From positions 1 to 6,775 of the forward strand of contig JAUNOJ010000093.1 in the NCBI GenBank assembly GCA_030531135.1: DNA of 6,775 bases, written 5' to 3'. Position 1 is the stretch's first letter. Every line of letters starts with the position of its first letter. Of this stretch, positions 1 to 5,689 are shown piece after piece. The notes under the pieces were generated by a model. The model was not told where the DNA came from, ran no database searches, and was given only the letters and a program-made list of their open reading frames with translations. The DNA comes from Sutterellaceae bacterium. Its GTDB lineage: Bacteria; Pseudomonadota; Gammaproteobacteria; Burkholderiales; Burkholderiaceae_F. A program made the position numbers and the translations under genes.

Positions 1-55
1 CGTAGGGAGAAATCTCCCCGATATAGTCCTTGGCAACAAAACCTTGTTGAGCCAT
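1..55 (-). CDS. hisC: Partial CDS, N-terminus of probable histidinol-phosphate aminotransferase
   Basis: Only the first 18 codons are inside the window; the gene runs off the left edge. The start codon is the ATG complementary to 53-55. An AGGGAG Shine-Dalgarno (complement of 65-70) lies nine bases upstream, the same sequence and spacing used by serC in this window. The short peptide contains YIGEISPY, which resembles the opening of HisC-type aminotransferases, where an (I/A)xPY motif precedes the conserved PGKP loop. HisC is a PLP-dependent fold-type I enzyme converting imidazole-acetol phosphate and glutamate to histidinol phosphate. Paralogues beside pheA may also act on aromatic keto acids. 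The gene follows pheA by 29 bases, and gyrA-serC-pheA-hisC is a known order in related bacteria. The identification rests on eight or so residues plus context, so another aminotransferase or an adjacent aromatic-pathway gene remains possible. Confidence 0.62.
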   Translation of the reverse strand, partial: MAQQGFVAKDYIGEISPY

Positions 56-64
56 CTTCAATTA

Positions 65-70
65 CTCCCT
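65..70 (-). promoter_or_regulatory. Ribosome binding site of the partial hisC gene
   Basis: The complement reads AGGGAG, nine bases from the ATG at 53-55. It is the main support for treating the leftmost 55 bases as the start of a gene. It also lies between the pheA stop (85-87) and that ATG, which fits translation of hisC from a shared pheA-hisC message. Confidence 0.6.
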
Positions 71-84
71 GCAATATTTTTGTT

Positions 85-1203
85 TTAACCCGCCCATGCG
101 GCGGCCACCGGGTAGGAACCCAGCACTTTAAAGAAACTGGCGATTTCGGACATATCCTTCAGAGCTGCGGCAACCGCAGCATCTTCCTGATGTCCCTGCA
201 CGTCCACATAAAAGTTGTAGTCCCAGGCGCCGTTGCGTGCCGGTCTGCTTTCCAAGCGCATCATCGACACACCGTGTTGGGAAAGCGGCTCCAAAGCTTT
301 GAGCAAGCACCCCGCACGATTGGGCACCGAAAAGACCAGGGACGTTTTATTTTCCACCGTTTTTTCATGCCCCACGGGGGACTTGGACAACACCAAAAAG
401 CGCGTGGTATTGCGCGGATCGTCCTGAATAGCGTGTGCGGCAATGTTAAGCCCGTAGATTTCTGCGGCACGCATGGCGGCAATGGCGGCCACACCTTCGG
501 TTTTCGAAGCTTCGACGGCGGCCTGCGCATTGGAAGTGCAACTGAGTTGCTCGACATCGGGCAAATGCGTCGAGAGCCAATTGCGACATTGCGCCAAGGC
601 CTGGGGATGAGCCATCACACGACGAACGTCGGTGAGTTTTCCCGTGCGACTCATCAGATTGTGGGCTATCGGTACATTGACTTCGCCGATCACCGTCAAA
701 GACGTCGTAAAGAGCAAATCCAAGGTAAGCGTCACCGAGCCTTGCGTGCTGTTTTCCACCGGCACCACGGCAAAGCCGGCAACGCCGGACTCGGCCGCTT
801 TGATCGTGGCATCGATCGTGGCCATCGGCATCAAATCGATATTGCGACCGAACTGAGAAATCACCACCATTTCGGTAAAGGTGCCTTGCGGCCCCAGGTA
901 GGCGACCTTGGGGCGACCTTCCACGGCACGGCACGCAGCCACGATGTCTTGGTAGAGTTCGGCCACGGCCTTATCGGTTAAAAGCGATCCCGAATCGCGG
1001 GCAATTTTGACCATGCGCTCCAAAATCAGGCGTTCGCGCTCGGGACGATACACCGCTGCACCCCCTTTGGCCACGCCCACGGCGTGCGCACACCGAGCAC
1101 GCTTGACCAAGCAGGCAATGATTTGCGCATCGAGCGAATCGATTTCTTCTCGAAGCTCGGCAATACGTGCTTCGTTTTCGGTTTGGTTATTTTCTTGACT
1201 CAT
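85..1203 (-). CDS. pheA: Bifunctional chorismate mutase / prephenate dehydratase (P-protein)
   Basis: A cytoplasmic 372-residue enzyme that converts chorismate to prephenate and then to phenylpyruvate, the committed branch to phenylalanine. Residues about 12-95 are an AroQ chorismate mutase. R18, R35 and K46 align with E. coli R11, R28 and K39, and YRPERE (52-57) is the usual pseudomonad/betaproteobacterial form of the next active-site segment. Residues about 98-272 are the prephenate dehydratase domain, with YLGPQGTFT (102-110), PVENS (148-152), HPQALAQC (199-206) and DDPRNTTRF (261-269), which includes the catalytic Thr267. Residues about 286-365 form an ACT domain for phenylalanine feedback, with ESRP at 318-321. 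The ligand-loop GALV of E. coli is GCLL here. Length and domain order match the family. The start has a GAGG (complement of 1210-1213) six bases upstream and lies 21 bases after serC, so the two are probably co-transcribed. No sign of damage. Confidence 0.97.
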   Translation of the reverse strand: MSQENNQTENEARIAELREEIDSLDAQIIACLVKRARCAHAVGVAKGGAAVYRPERERLILERMVKIARDSGSLLTDKAVAELYQDIVAACRAVEGRPKVAYLGPQGTFTEMVVISQFGRNIDLMPMATIDATIKAAESGVAGFAVVPVENSTQGSVTLTLDLLFTTSLTVIGEVNVPIAHNLMSRTGKLTDVRRVMAHPQALAQCRNWLSTHLPDVEQLSCTSNAQAAVEASKTEGVAAIAAMRAAEIYGLNIAAHAIQDDPRNTTRFLVLSKSPVGHEKTVENKTSLVFSVPNRAGCLLKALEPLSQHGVSMMRLESRPARNGAWDYNFYVDVQGHQEDAAVAAALKDMSEIASFFKVLGSYPVAAAWAG

Positions 1204-1224
1204 CGTTGACCTCGCCCTTCGAAC

Positions 1225-2304
1225 TTAACCGTGCTTGCGGGCAAATTCGCGCATGAATTCGCTCAAAATCTTGGCGCCGTCCATCGGCATGGCGTTATAA
1301 AGCGACGCACGCAACCCGCCCACCAGGCGATGCCCCTTGAGGTTTTTGAGGTTTTCTTTTTCGGCTTCGCGGATAAAGAGATCGGTGAGCGCCTCTTCGG
1401 CGATGTTAAAGACCACGTTCATGCGCGAGCGATGCGCTGCGGCAATGTTGTTGATATAAAAACCGTCGGAGGTGTCGATAGCGTCGTACACCAGTTTGCA
1501 GCGAGCCTTGGCGCGCTCGTTCATGACTTCGACGCCGCCTTCGTCCAACAACCAACGGCACACCAAGTTGGCGACCCAAATCGCAAAGGTGGGCGGCGTG
1601 TTGTACATGCTTTCGGCCTGCGCGTGGACTTCGTAATTGAGCATCGTGGGGCAAACTTCGTCGGCAATGCCCAAAAGATCCTTACGCACGATGACGACAC
1701 TCAAGCCTGCGGGGCCGAAGTTTTTCTGAGCACCGGCAAACACGAGCGAATGGCGCTTGAAGTCGATCAGACGAGACAGGAAGTTGGAGCTCACGTCGGA
1801 GACCAACGGCACGCATTCGGGGGCCGAGGGCACGTAGTTGAATTCCAGACCGTTTACAGTCTCATTCATGCAGTAGTAGAGATAGGCCGCATCGTTGGGA
1901 ACGATAATGTCTTCGCTGTCGGGCACGGCCGCACGCACGGGCGTGCCGATCGTGTTGACATGGCAGAACTTTTGCGCTTCGGCCGCAGCTTTTTTCGACC
2001 AGATGCCGTTAACGATATAGGTGGCCTCGGCAGCCGCTCCCAACAGATTCAGGGGCACCATGGCAAATTGCATATGGCCGCCCCCTTGCAGCAGCAAAAT
2101 GTCATGCGTTTCGGGCACGGACAGCAAATCGCGCAACATCTCTTTGGTTTCGCGGATGATTTGAGTAAAGGTTGCACCGCGGTGGCTCATTTCCACCAAA
2201 CTCATGCCCTGGCCGTGATAATCCACCATTTGGGCGGCAACTTCTTCCAAAACCGTCACGGGCAAAACACCCGGACCCGCCGAAAAGTTATATACGCGAC
2301 TCAT
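1225..2304 (-). CDS. serC: Phosphoserine aminotransferase
   Basis: A cytoplasmic PLP enzyme of 359 residues, the usual SerC length. It transaminates 3-phosphohydroxypyruvate with glutamate to phosphoserine (serine synthesis) and also acts in the PdxB-SerC route to pyridoxal phosphate. The N-terminus has NFSAGP (6-11). SHRG (40-43) supplies Arg42 for substrate phosphate/carboxylate. GGGHMQF (74-80) is the PLP-phosphate loop, with His-Met where E. coli has Arg-Gly. Trp102 is the ring-stacking residue. NETVNG (147-152) and D170 contact the cofactor. AGAQKNFGPAG carries the Schiff-base Lys194, and GHR (324-326) with GGLRASLYNAMP (329-340) completes the substrate site. The ATG at 2302-2304 has an AGGGAG (complement of 2314-2319) nine bases upstream. 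It follows gyrA by 97 bases and precedes pheA by 21, so it probably forms the head of the tightly spaced serC-pheA-hisC segment. Confidence 0.98.
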   Translation of the reverse strand: MSRVYNFSAGPGVLPVTVLEEVAAQMVDYHGQGMSLVEMSHRGATFTQIIRETKEMLRDLLSVPETHDILLLQGGGHMQFAMVPLNLLGAAAEATYIVNGIWSKKAAAEAQKFCHVNTIGTPVRAAVPDSEDIIVPNDAAYLYYCMNETVNGLEFNYVPSAPECVPLVSDVSSNFLSRLIDFKRHSLVFAGAQKNFGPAGLSVVIVRKDLLGIADEVCPTMLNYEVHAQAESMYNTPPTFAIWVANLVCRWLLDEGGVEVMNERAKARCKLVYDAIDTSDGFYINNIAAAHRSRMNVVFNIAEEALTDLFIREAEKENLKNLKGHRLVGGLRASLYNAMPMDGAKILSEFMREFARKHG

Positions 2305-2352
2305 CGATTTGCACTCCCTAAAAATACTTTTTCTTTCGCATCAGACAACGAA

Positions 2353-2393
2353 GGCGACGTTTTCTTCGGGTTGCCCTAAAGAAAATCGTCGCC
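2353..2393 (-). promoter_or_regulatory. Long hairpin between gyrA and serC
   Basis: GGCGACG (2353-2359) pairs with CGTCGCC (2387-2393), and TTTTCTT (2360-2366) pairs with AAGAAAA (2379-2385); one base, T2386, is bulged. The loop can form a further GGG/CCC pairing (2368-2370 with 2374-2376). It starts nine bases after the gyrA stop and ends about 33 bases before the serC Shine-Dalgarno. There is no T tract directly after the stem in either direction, so it is not a standard intrinsic terminator. It may protect the 3' end of gyrA mRNA, mark a processing site, or partly reduce read-through into serC. The structure is clear; its role is inferred. Confidence 0.7.
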
Positions 2394-2401
2394 TGCAGTC
2401 T

Positions 2402-5122
2402 TTATTCGGACGACTCGCCCTCGTTGTTCGCAGTCGTTTGCGTGTCTTGATTGTCCGTCGTCTCGTCGTTTTCCGTTTCGTCTCTGTCGGCGTCGTCATC
2501 GGCCACGCGCGTGATGCGCACCAGACGATCGTCCTTAACGTCGATCAACGTCACGCCCTGCGTCGAACGGCTCAAGACGCGAATGCTCGAAACTTCGGTA
2601 CGAACGAGTTTGCCGAGGCTTGTCAAAAGCATGACCGAATCGTTGGGATCGACCAAGGTGGCAGCGACCATGTTGCCGTTGCGCTCGCTCATCTGAATGG
2701 CAATCATGCCTTGGGTGTTGCGACCGTGAAGCTTGTATTCGCTCACAGGCGTGCACTTGCCGTAGCCGTTTTCACAGGCCGTGAGCACGAGTTTGTTTTC
2801 GTCGTTGACAACCACCATGGCAATAACCTTGGCACCCTTTAAACGCATACCCTGCACGCCGCGCGTCGTGCGTCCCATCGGGCGTACGGACTCTTCGGTA
2901 AAGCGCGTGGCCTTGCCTTCCGAGCTAAAGAGCATGATGTCGTGCTTGCCGTCGGTAATGGCCACACCGATCAAAGTGTCGCCCTCTTCCAAGTTAATGG
3001 CGCGCTTACCTTTGCGCACAACGGAAGCCAACTCGGTCAAAGGCGTCTTTTTAACGTAGCCGTTGGCCGTAGCCATAAACGCGAAGTGATCGTCGGCAAA
3101 GGTCTTCACAGGCAAAATCACGTTGATGCGTTCGTTTTCCTGCATCTGAATCAGGTTGATGATGGCCTTGCCCTTACTGTTGCGAGCGCCTTCGGGAATG
3201 GCATAGACATCCAACGAATAAACGATGCCGAAATCGCTGAAGCACAAAATCTTGTCGTGGCTGTTGGCGATAAAGAGCTGCTCGATCACGTCGCCTTCTT
3301 TCATGCGGGTGGCGATCTTGCCCGTGCCGCCGCGACGCTGGCTACGGTATTCGGTCAGGGACTGACGCTTGACATAGCCTTCGCGAGACAAAGTCACCAC
3401 CACGGTTTCGTTGGGCACGAAATCCAACGGGTTGAAGTTCGGATCGCCCGAGTGGTCGATTTCCGAGCGTCTGGCGTCGCCGTACTTCGTTTTGAGTTCT
3501 TCGAGCTCTTCGTCCATGATCTGAACGACACGTTCGGGTCTGGCCAAGATGTCGAGCAAGTCCGTGATCTGGGCATTGCATTCGCGATACTCGTCGTTGA
3601 TCTTGTCTTGTTCAAGTCCGGTCAACTTCTGCAAAGCCATCTGCAAAATACGGTCGGCCTGCAACGGACTCAAGTGATATTCGCCGTTGGCATCAAGCCC
3701 GTACTGCGCATCGATTTCGACCGGGCGATACGCTTCGGGATTGGCCCCCGAAGCAAGCAACAGCGTCGAAACCAATTCCGACTTCCAGCCGCGAGCCATC
3801 AACTGGCTCTTGGCAATCGGCGGGTTGGGCGCATTGCGAATGATCATCAGGAATTCGTCGATATTGCTCAGTGCAACGGCCTGACCTTCCAAGATGTGCC
3901 CGCGCATGCGGTTTTTGTTCAAGCGGAAGATCGTACGACGGTTGACCACTTCGCGACGATGACGCAGGAACGCTTCGATGATTTGGCGCAGGTTCAACAA
4001 GCGCGGTTGGCCGTCGACCAAGGCCACCATGTTCATGCCGAAAGTCGATTGCAGGCTCGTGAGTTTGTAGAGGTTGTTGAGAATCACCTCGCCGAACGCG
4101 CCCTGTTTGAGTTCCATCACGATGCGAACGGTGTTGCTCGACTCGTCGCGCAACTCGCTGATGCCTTCGATTTTCTTTTCGCGCATCAAACGGTCGATCG
4201 ATTCGACCAACACTTTCTTGTTGACCTGATACGGAATGTCGTCGACGATCAAAGCCTGACGGCCGTTTTTGAGTTCTTCAAAGTGGGTGTGCGCACGCAT
4301 CACCACGCGACCGCGCCCGGTGCGGTAACCGGCATGCACGTCTTTGAGCCCGTAGATGATGGCCCCGGTCGGAAAGTCCGGTGCTGGCATGCGCGCGATC
4401 AAGTCGTCGATGCTTGCGTCCGGATTGTGCAGCAAGTGGCGGCACGCGTCGATACATTCGCCCAAATTGTGCGGCGGAATGTTGGTGGCCATACCCACGG
4501 CGATACCGGCCGAGCCGTTGATCAAAAGGTTGGGCAAACGTGCCGGCAACACCACCGGTTCTTTTTCGGAGTTGTCGAAATTGGGAACAAAGTCGACCGT
4601 ATCCTCGTCGAGGTTATCGAGCATGGCTTCGGCGATACGTTCCAGGCGGCATTCCGTGTAACGCATGGCGGCGGCACCGTCGCCGTCGATGGAGCCGAAG
4701 TTACCCTGACCGAACACCAAGGGATAGCGCATCGAGAAGCTCTGAGCCAGACGCACCAAGGTCTGATAAGCGGCCTGATCGCCGTGCGGGTGATACTTAC
4801 CGATCACGTCGCCCACCACGCGCGCGCACTTCTTGGTGGGGCGGGAGGCATCGTTACCCAATTCGTGCATGGAAAAAAGCACGCGACGATGCACGGGTTT
4901 GAAACCGTCTCGCACGTCGGGCAGAGCACGCCCTACGATCACGCTCATGGCGTAATCGAGGTATGAGCGCTTCATTTCGTTTTCAAGCGTCACGGGCAGC
5001 GTTTCCAAAGAATAGGAAATCGGCATGCCGTTGGCTTCGCCCTCCACGCCCGAAGTCGCTTCCTCGGTCTGGTTTTGGTTTTCTTCCCCCGGAAGAGTCT
5101 TGTTATCGTCGTCTTGCGCCAT
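2402..5122 (-). CDS. gyrA: DNA gyrase subunit A
   Basis: The breakage-reunion subunit of DNA gyrase (GyrA2GyrB2), which introduces negative supercoils using ATP hydrolysed by GyrB. It has 906 residues against 875 in E. coli. The winged-helix/TOPRIM-partner core begins at KRSYLDYAMSVIVGRALPD (51-69). The catalytic Arg154-Tyr155 sits in AAMRYTE, and tower and coiled-coil segments run to about residue 555. The C-terminal DNA-wrapping pinwheel starts near 565 with the GyrA box QRRGGTG (595-601), which separates it from ParC. The tail from about 875 is rich in Asp, Glu, Asn and Thr, as in E. coli, where an acidic tail tunes supercoiling. Oddities: Gln116 and Gln120 replace the usual Ser83/Asp87 (E. 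coli numbering), and Phe137 replaces the Asp before GQGNFGS. The N-terminus has an acidic extension of about 33 residues. The chosen ATG has only a weak GGA four bases upstream. An internal ATG at codon 33 (5024-5026) would give 874 residues, and it has a GGAGGG 13 bases upstream. The gene heads the minus-strand cluster. Confidence 0.99.
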   Translation of the reverse strand: MAQDDDNKTLPGEENQNQTEEATSGVEGEANGMPISYSLETLPVTLENEMKRSYLDYAMSVIVGRALPDVRDGFKPVHRRVLFSMHELGNDASRPTKKCARVVGDVIGKYHPHGDQAAYQTLVRLAQSFSMRYPLVFGQGNFGSIDGDGAAAMRYTECRLERIAEAMLDNLDEDTVDFVPNFDNSEKEPVVLPARLPNLLINGSAGIAVGMATNIPPHNLGECIDACRHLLHNPDASIDDLIARMPAPDFPTGAIIYGLKDVHAGYRTGRGRVVMRAHTHFEELKNGRQALIVDDIPYQVNKKVLVESIDRLMREKKIEGISELRDESSNTVRIVMELKQGAFGEVILNNLYKLTSLQSTFGMNMVALVDGQPRLLNLRQIIEAFLRHRREVVNRRTIFRLNKNRMRGHILEGQAVALSNIDEFLMIIRNAPNPPIAKSQLMARGWKSELVSTLLLASGANPEAYRPVEIDAQYGLDANGEYHLSPLQADRILQMALQKLTGLEQDKINDEYRECNAQITDLLDILARPERVVQIMDEELEELKTKYGDARRSEIDHSGDPNFNPLDFVPNETVVVTLSREGYVKRQSLTEYRSQRRGGTGKIATRMKEGDVIEQLFIANSHDKILCFSDFGIVYSLDVYAIPEGARNSKGKAIINLIQMQENERINVILPVKTFADDHFAFMATANGYVKKTPLTELASVVRKGKRAINLEEGDTLIGVAITDGKHDIMLFSSEGKATRFTEESVRPMGRTTRGVQGMRLKGAKVIAMVVVNDENKLVLTACENGYGKCTPVSEYKLHGRNTQGMIAIQMSERNGNMVAATLVDPNDSVMLLTSLGKLVRTEVSSIRVLSRSTQGVTLIDVKDDRLVRITRVADDDADRDETENDETTDNQDTQTTANNEGESSE

Positions 5123-5144
5123 AGTGTCCGTTATCTCGTCGTCG

Positions 5145-5181
5145 AAAAAAGAATTGCCGCTTCAAGGGCACTTCTTTTTTT
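5145..5181 (-). promoter_or_regulatory. Terminator-like hairpin in the gyrA leader
   Basis: A run of six A with GAA (5145-5153) pairs with TTC and six T (5172-5180). After one mismatch (T5154/C5171), TGCC (5155-5158) pairs with GGCA (5167-5170), leaving an eight-base loop. Because the arms end in A and T runs, it resembles an intrinsic terminator read from either strand. Read in the gyrA direction the U run ends 22 bases before the start codon, so it would sit in the gyrA 5' untranslated region. It could be an attenuator for gyrA, or a block on antisense transcription entering from gyrA. The core stem is short, so termination efficiency is uncertain. Confidence 0.5.
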
Positions 5182-5203
5182 GTTGAATTTTCACAATCGG
5201 TTT

Positions 5204-5209
5204 ATTTTA
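5204..5209 (-). promoter_or_regulatory. Possible -10 element for gyrA
   Basis: The complement reads TAAAAT, five of six matches to the sigma70 -10 consensus. Transcription would start near 5197, giving a leader of about 75 bases that contains the hairpin at 5145-5180. No good -35 box lies 16-18 bases upstream; TTGTCG (complement of 5221-5226) is only 11 bases away. This is a weak call based on position and one hexamer. Confidence 0.25.
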
Positions 5210-5285
5210 GCGATTTGCGGCGACAAATTCCTTCTCCGACCTTGAGAAAAACGTTCCGAAATTTGGAAAATGCCCGCCAAGGCCT

Positions 5286-5310
5286 CTAAAACGCGTTTGA
5301 CGCGTTTTAG
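5286..5310. repeat. Perfect 10-bp inverted repeat with two ACGCGT sites
   Basis: CTAAAACGCG (5286-5295) and CGCGTTTTAG (5301-5310) are exact complements around a five-base loop. The same stretch is also a tandem of ACGCGTTT (5291-5298 and 5300-5307), so it contains two self-complementary ACGCGT hexamers nine bases apart, close to one helical turn. No T run follows on either strand, which argues against a terminator. It could be a dimer-binding operator or the base of a structured RNA. No known regulator is assigned. Confidence 0.6.
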
Positions 5311-5326
5311 GCTGTGTCCTACACTC

Positions 5327-5388
5327 GGGTATCGAGCCTTGTCTCAGATCTTTTCGTCCGAGCAATTTGCATACCCCCCGAGACAGGG
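5327..5388 (+). other. Overlapping pairings that could form a pseudoknot or switch
   Basis: GGGTAT (5327-5332) is complementary to ATACCC (5371-5376). CCTTGTCTC (5337-5345) can pair over nine positions, one of them G-U, with GAGACAGGG (5380-5388). The two pairings interleave, so they either form an H-type pseudoknot or exclude one another. CTCGG (5324-5328) also has three possible CCGAG partners at 5358-5362, 5378-5382 and 5395-5399. This is unusual for plain spacer DNA, but chance complementarity in a 60-base region cannot be excluded without alignment of relatives. Confidence 0.35.
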
Positions 5389-5522
5389 CAATCCCCGAGG
5401 ATCCGTTCTGTTCCTTGGGTTAATCCCCAACTTTGAGACTTTTCTCCCACAAATATTTATGTTTTCCCTCAAAATTGTTACGTTTTTGTTAGACGACTTG
5501 GACAAGAATGAGGCAAAATAAC

Positions 5523-5533
5523 GATGAGTCATC
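5523..5533. repeat. Operator-like palindrome upstream of ompA
   Basis: GATGA and TCATC flank a single central G, giving an 11-bp perfect palindrome about 40 bases upstream of the candidate ompA -35 box. Such short palindromes can be sites for a dimeric regulator, but they also occur by chance, and I cannot match this one to a known factor. Confidence 0.3.
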
Positions 5534-5536
5534 TTA

Positions 5537-5570
5537 TCTGCGTGATTTATAGCACTGGAATCACCGCAGA
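5537..5570 (+). promoter_or_regulatory. Bulged hairpin upstream of the ompA-family gene
   Basis: TCTGCG (5537-5542) pairs with CGCAGA (5565-5570) and TGATT (5543-5547) pairs with AATCA (5559-5563), with C5564 bulged and an 11-base loop. That is an 11-bp stem ending just before the candidate promoter at 5574-5601. It could be a DNA-level binding site, or a leader structure if transcription starts further upstream. No T run follows, so it is not a canonical terminator. Confidence 0.5.
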
Positions 5571-5573
5571 GAT

Positions 5574-5601
5574 TTGAGTTATTGAGTTGTTTTAGTAGTA
5601 T
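5574..5601 (+). promoter_or_regulatory. Candidate sigma70 promoter for the ompA-family gene
   Basis: TTGAGT (5574-5579) and TAGTAT (5596-5601) each match four of six consensus positions and are separated by 16 bases. Initiation would fall near 5608 and give a leader of roughly 80 bases with a small CGGCA/TGCCG hairpin (5607-5622) at its 5' end. Other weaker pairs exist further upstream, so the true start may differ or there may be more than one. Confidence 0.4.
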
Positions 5602-5689
5602 GGCCCCGGCACTTCTCTGCCGAGTTTTAGCCGGTTTCTAGGACGCTTTCGCAGTGCCCATCTTTTCAAAATAAAAAAGGAAACATTTT

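Larger units (their letters stand above)
5123..5689. other. Divergent intergenic region between gyrA and the ompA-family gene
   Basis: These 567 bases lie between two outward-facing start codons. I see no convincing gene. The two small reading frames (5270-5521 plus, 5344-5532 minus) lack good Shine-Dalgarno sequences and recognisable motifs. The region does hold several inverted repeats: 5145-5180, 5286-5310, 5327-5388 (two overlapping pairings), 5415-5430 (TTGGG/CCCAA), 5523-5533, 5537-5570 and 5607-5622 (CGGCA/TGCCG). Candidate plus-strand promoter pieces include TTGAGA at 5242-5247 with GAAAAT 18 bases on (5266-5271), TTGAGA at 5433-5438 with an A/T-rich stretch after it, and the better pair at 5574-5601. 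The size and structure suggest leader RNAs or a small RNA, but sequence alone does not show transcription. Confidence 0.75.

Noticed and set aside
190..981. 263-codon open frame on the plus strand inside pheA
   Set aside because: Antisense shadow of pheA with no recognisable motif.
1231..2379. 382-codon open frame on the plus strand across serC
   Set aside because: Shadow of serC, whose active-site motifs are intact on the minus strand. The product has unlikely composition (His/Gly/Arg rich) and no domain.
2942..4966. 674-codon open frame on the plus strand, antisense to gyrA
   Set aside because: It mirrors the gyrA codon pattern, encodes a His/Val/Arg-rich protein with no family motifs, and has no Shine-Dalgarno support. 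GyrA on the other strand explains the region fully.
5324..5430. 6S or 4.5S RNA gene
   Set aside because: The hairpins prompted a comparison, but I could not match the conserved 6S bubble or the 4.5S tetraloop region.
5270..5521. Possible 83-residue plus-strand protein in the gyrA-ompA gap
   Set aside because: The only purine-rich stretch is about two bases from the ATG, too close to work well. There are no motifs, and the frame overlaps strong inverted repeats better explained as non-coding.
5344..5532. Possible 62-residue minus-strand protein in the gyrA-ompA gap
   Set aside because: No good Shine-Dalgarno, no motif, and composition typical of random translation.
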